A stretch of 7,951 bases of DNA from a bacterium (lineage in GTDB: Bacteria > Patescibacteria > Paceibacteria > UBA9973 > SBAW01). A model generated the notes under the pieces. It was given only the letters and a program-made list of their open reading frames with translations, was not told the origin of the DNA and did not search any database. The number at the start of each line of letters is the position of its first letter. The stretch's first letter is position 1. This document shows, piece by piece, positions 6,770 through 7,951 of this stretch. The position numbers and the translations under genes are program-made. The stretch spans positions 1 to 7,951 of the forward strand of contig JAKAIP010000019.1 of assembly GCA_021825025.1 (NCBI GenBank). Reading direction: 5' to 3'.

Positions 6770-6785
6770 CGTATACCATTATACG
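6770..6785. terminator. AT-rich hairpin between convergent genes
   Basis: CGTATA (6770-6775) pairs with TATACG (6780-6785) around CCAT. It lies 35 bases after the stop of the 1146-residue gene and four bases before the stop of the convergent gene ending at 6790. Like the palindrome at 1268-1286 it could end transcripts from both strands. The stem is only 6 bp, so support comes mainly from position and from similarity to the other two TATA-containing palindromes. Confidence 0.55.
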
Positions 6786-6789
6786 GCGC

Positions 6790-7254
6790 TTAGCAGAACG
6801 AACAAGTGATCTTTTGAGGAAGCGGAGGGACGGCGGCAGCACGAGCAGACAGCGAACCATCGTCTTCACCCATGATTTCGGCAAACGCCTCCTTGATGGC
6901 ACCACCGAACTTGTGCAGTTTGAAGTAGGCGATGTACTGGTTCTCGACGTCGCCAATCTCCTTAATGAAATCGAGAACGTTGGCCGTCGGAAGCAACGCA
7001 GCCGCCCTGCGCGCAATCTGAACGACCGCTTCAAAGACCGCGTTCGGCTTCAAGTCATCCTCAGCATTCGAAATGAAGTCGCGAAAGGACTCAAAGTCGC
7101 TCTTCAAGCTATTGATAACCAGCGCCATATCAGACGACGTCGGGCCAGCCGACGCACCAGAAGATGCCGCTCCGGACAACGCCGGAACATCGACGGTGAT
7201 CGAGACCGCAGTTGGCGAATTAGAAGCCTGTTGGGGAGCACTTGGTGAAGACAT
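6790..7254 (-). CDS. Small unidentified protein (154 aa), disordered N-terminus and helical core
   Basis: Residues 1-42 are Ser, Ala, Pro and Gly rich (MSSPSAPQQASNSP onward) and look disordered. About 43-135 look helical and amphipathic, with segments such as ALVINSLKSDFESFRDFI and NAVFEAVVQIARRAAALL. A Pro-containing tail ends in CSFC, a terminal Cys pair that could bind metal or form a disulfide. ATG 7254 is chosen for its GTAAAAATGTCT context; an in-frame ATG ten codons upstream would overlap the short divergent promoter. There is no signal peptide or membrane segment. The start context is identical to those of the membrane protein and the last gene, suggesting joint expression. A small virion component is possible but unsupported by homology I can recognise. 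Confidence 0.83.
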   Translation of the reverse strand: MSSPSAPQQASNSPTAVSITVDVPALSGAASSGASAGPTSSDMALVINSLKSDFESFRDFISNAEDDLKPNAVFEAVVQIARRAAALLPTANVLDFIKEIGDVENQYIAYFKLHKFGGAIKEAFAEIMGEDDGSLSARAAAVPPLPQKITCSFC

Positions 7255-7258
7255 TTTT
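7249..7258 (-). promoter_or_regulatory. Shared start context AAAAATGTCT
   Basis: Minus-strand AAAAATGTCT covers the start codon of the 154-residue gene and matches the contexts at 3177-3186 (-) and 7645-7654 (+) exactly. It decides between ATG 7254 and the in-frame ATG ten codons upstream. A transcription-initiator role is inferred. Confidence 0.5.
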
Positions 7259-7290
7259 ACGCCGTCTGGCCAGCAACACAGCATCCCAAA
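7255..7290. promoter_or_regulatory. Very short divergent promoter region
   Basis: Only 36 bases separate the start codons of two divergent genes. The space holds A-runs abutting both ATGs and a mixed GC core (GCCGTCTGGCCAGCAACACA) with no TATA box and no repeat. Promoters must overlap each other or extend into the coding regions, which favours compact start-codon-proximal initiation. Confidence 0.5.
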
Positions 7291-7590
7291 ATGAGCGGCC
7301 TATCAACAGAACGCTTCCTCTGGAAGATCGCAAGCGCCTATGACGAACGCAAACTAACAGCCATCGTATCCTACTTCTGCGCCAAAGAAGACGTCGTCTT
7401 CAGCAACAAATACGAAGGCCAGAACGGCCTCGACTCCAGCTTTCCACTACGCATCCTATATTGCGTTCGCCATCGCAGGCCAACCAAGATAGACTGCTTA
7501 ACGAAAGCCGAAACCGAAGCCTTTTACGCGTTATTCGATGAAATCTACCGCCAGAACTCGGACTTCCTCCGAGTCGTCTTTGCCCGCTAA
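7291..7590 (+). CDS. Small unidentified protein (99 aa)
   Basis: ATG 7291 has the context CCCAAAATGAG and starts 36 bases from the divergent 154-residue gene. The product is 99 residues, soluble and mixed: an N-terminal helix-like part (TERFLWKIASAYDERKLTAI), a Cys-containing strand (IVSYFC), a basic central patch (YCVRHRRPTK) and an acidic and aromatic C-terminal helix (AETEAFYALFDEIYRQN). Three cysteines (30, 58, 69) are spread out and form no evident zinc motif. Codon use resembles that of its neighbours. It is followed after 58 bases by another same-strand gene, with no clear palindrome between. I recognise no family. Confidence 0.78.
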   Translation: MSGLSTERFLWKIASAYDERKLTAIVSYFCAKEDVVFSNKYEGQNGLDSSFPLRILYCVRHRRPTKIDCLTKAETEAFYALFDEIYRQNSDFLRVVFAR

Positions 7591-7644
7591 ACACGCTCAT
7601 GCGGACACGTTGGCGCGCGAGAAACGTTCTTGCCGCGATGGCGG

Positions 7645-7654
7645 AAAAATGTCT
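7645..7654 (+). promoter_or_regulatory. Shared start context AAAAATGTCT
   Basis: The third exact copy of AAAAATGTCT covers the ATG at 7649. An out-of-frame ATG only 11 bases upstream (7638) would start a nine-residue frame ending at 7667, overlapping the gene start. Initiation at 7649 is easiest to explain if the transcript begins after 7638, at or beside the A-run. Confidence 0.5.
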
Positions 7655-7951
7655 GCCCCAACACTAACTGCTTACGTTTCGGACTCGGACGTGCCGGCCG
7701 GCCTCACTATTGACCTCGTCAATTCCAACGTGATTGCCGCGAAGACCAACGCGGCGCTAACCATTGACCCCGATACCAGCATTCTTGGCGGCCCCAGCGC
7801 TGCCAACAATATCGCCATCCTGGACAGCATTGGCGGTTCCGCTACCCTACACGTTCTGCCGACAACGGTTGGCAAGTACTATGGCACGACTGCGCGTGAG
7901 TACGCCGTCGCCATTACCGATCACATCCGTCTTCTGGTGATCGAAGGCCAG
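7649..7951 (+). CDS. 5' part of unidentified protein, truncated by window end
   Basis: ATG 7649 in GGAAAAATGTCT opens a frame that stays open for 101 codons to the window end. The visible part is rich in Ala, Thr, Val, Ile, Gly and Asp with few Lys, Cys or Trp. It has alternating strand-like stretches such as GLTIDLVNS, SATLHVLP and HIRLLVIE. This composition resembles beta-rich virion proteins, and the start context matches two other possible structural genes, but no capsid signature is visible. There is no signal peptide or membrane helix. The composition also resembles the truncated protein at 2-322, but I see no clear alignment between the two. Confidence 0.82.
   Translation, partial: MSAPTLTAYVSDSDVPAGLTIDLVNSNVIAAKTNAALTIDPDTSILGGPSAANNIAILDSIGGSATLHVLPTTVGKYYGTTAREYAVAITDHIRLLVIEGQ

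Noticed and set aside
7633..7644. Hairpin CCGC-GATG-GCGG before the last gene
   Set aside because: The stem is only four base pairs and GC-rich, unlike the TATA-armed palindromes at gene ends.

Overview
The window looks like part of a large eukaryote-infecting DNA virus (Nucleocytoviricota type). The best evidence is a protein resembling poxvirus VP39, the cap 2'-O-methyltransferase and poly(A) polymerase stimulatory subunit, next to a Nudix hydrolase. Coding is dense and intron-free on both strands. There is no consistent Shine-Dalgarno signal, and every complete gene starts at an A-run followed by ATG. Short AT-rich palindromes lie in the gaps between gene 3' ends, as known for several giant viruses. 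No hallmark gene such as a capsid, polymerase or packaging ATPase is recognisable, so the family cannot be named. The assignment is inference.

Layout. 2-322 (+) is the 3' end of an unidentified protein. 344-569 is a tandem repeat array built on a 33-bp unit and rich in GTCGAC. 583-1263 (+) encodes a Nudix hydrolase. A 27-bp gap holding a perfect 19-bp palindrome separates it from the convergent VP39-like gene at 1291-2403 (-). Next is a five-helix membrane protein at 2466-3182 (-). It is divergent from a 1146-residue unidentified protein at 3294-6734 (+), which carries an in-frame insertion made of tandem hairpins at 6371-6480. Another palindrome follows, then a small convergent gene at 6790-7254 (-), a divergent 99-codon gene at 7291-7590 (+), and the 5' end of a further gene from 7649 (+).

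How the genes may work together. The Nudix protein and the VP39-like protein both plausibly act on mRNA ends: the first could remove caps or clear nucleotides, the second could modify caps or support polyadenylation. The VP39-like protein keeps the SAM-binding loop and the catalytic Asp, but seems to have replaced the catalytic Lys and Glu. The other genes are unrecognised. Three of them (membrane protein, 154-residue protein, last gene) share the exact start context AAAAATGTCT, while the other four have AAAATGG or AAAATGA, which hints at two expression classes. Out-of-frame ATGs lie 11-32 nt upstream of four starts, which suggests very short leaders with transcription starting at or beside the A-run, as in poxvirus late genes.
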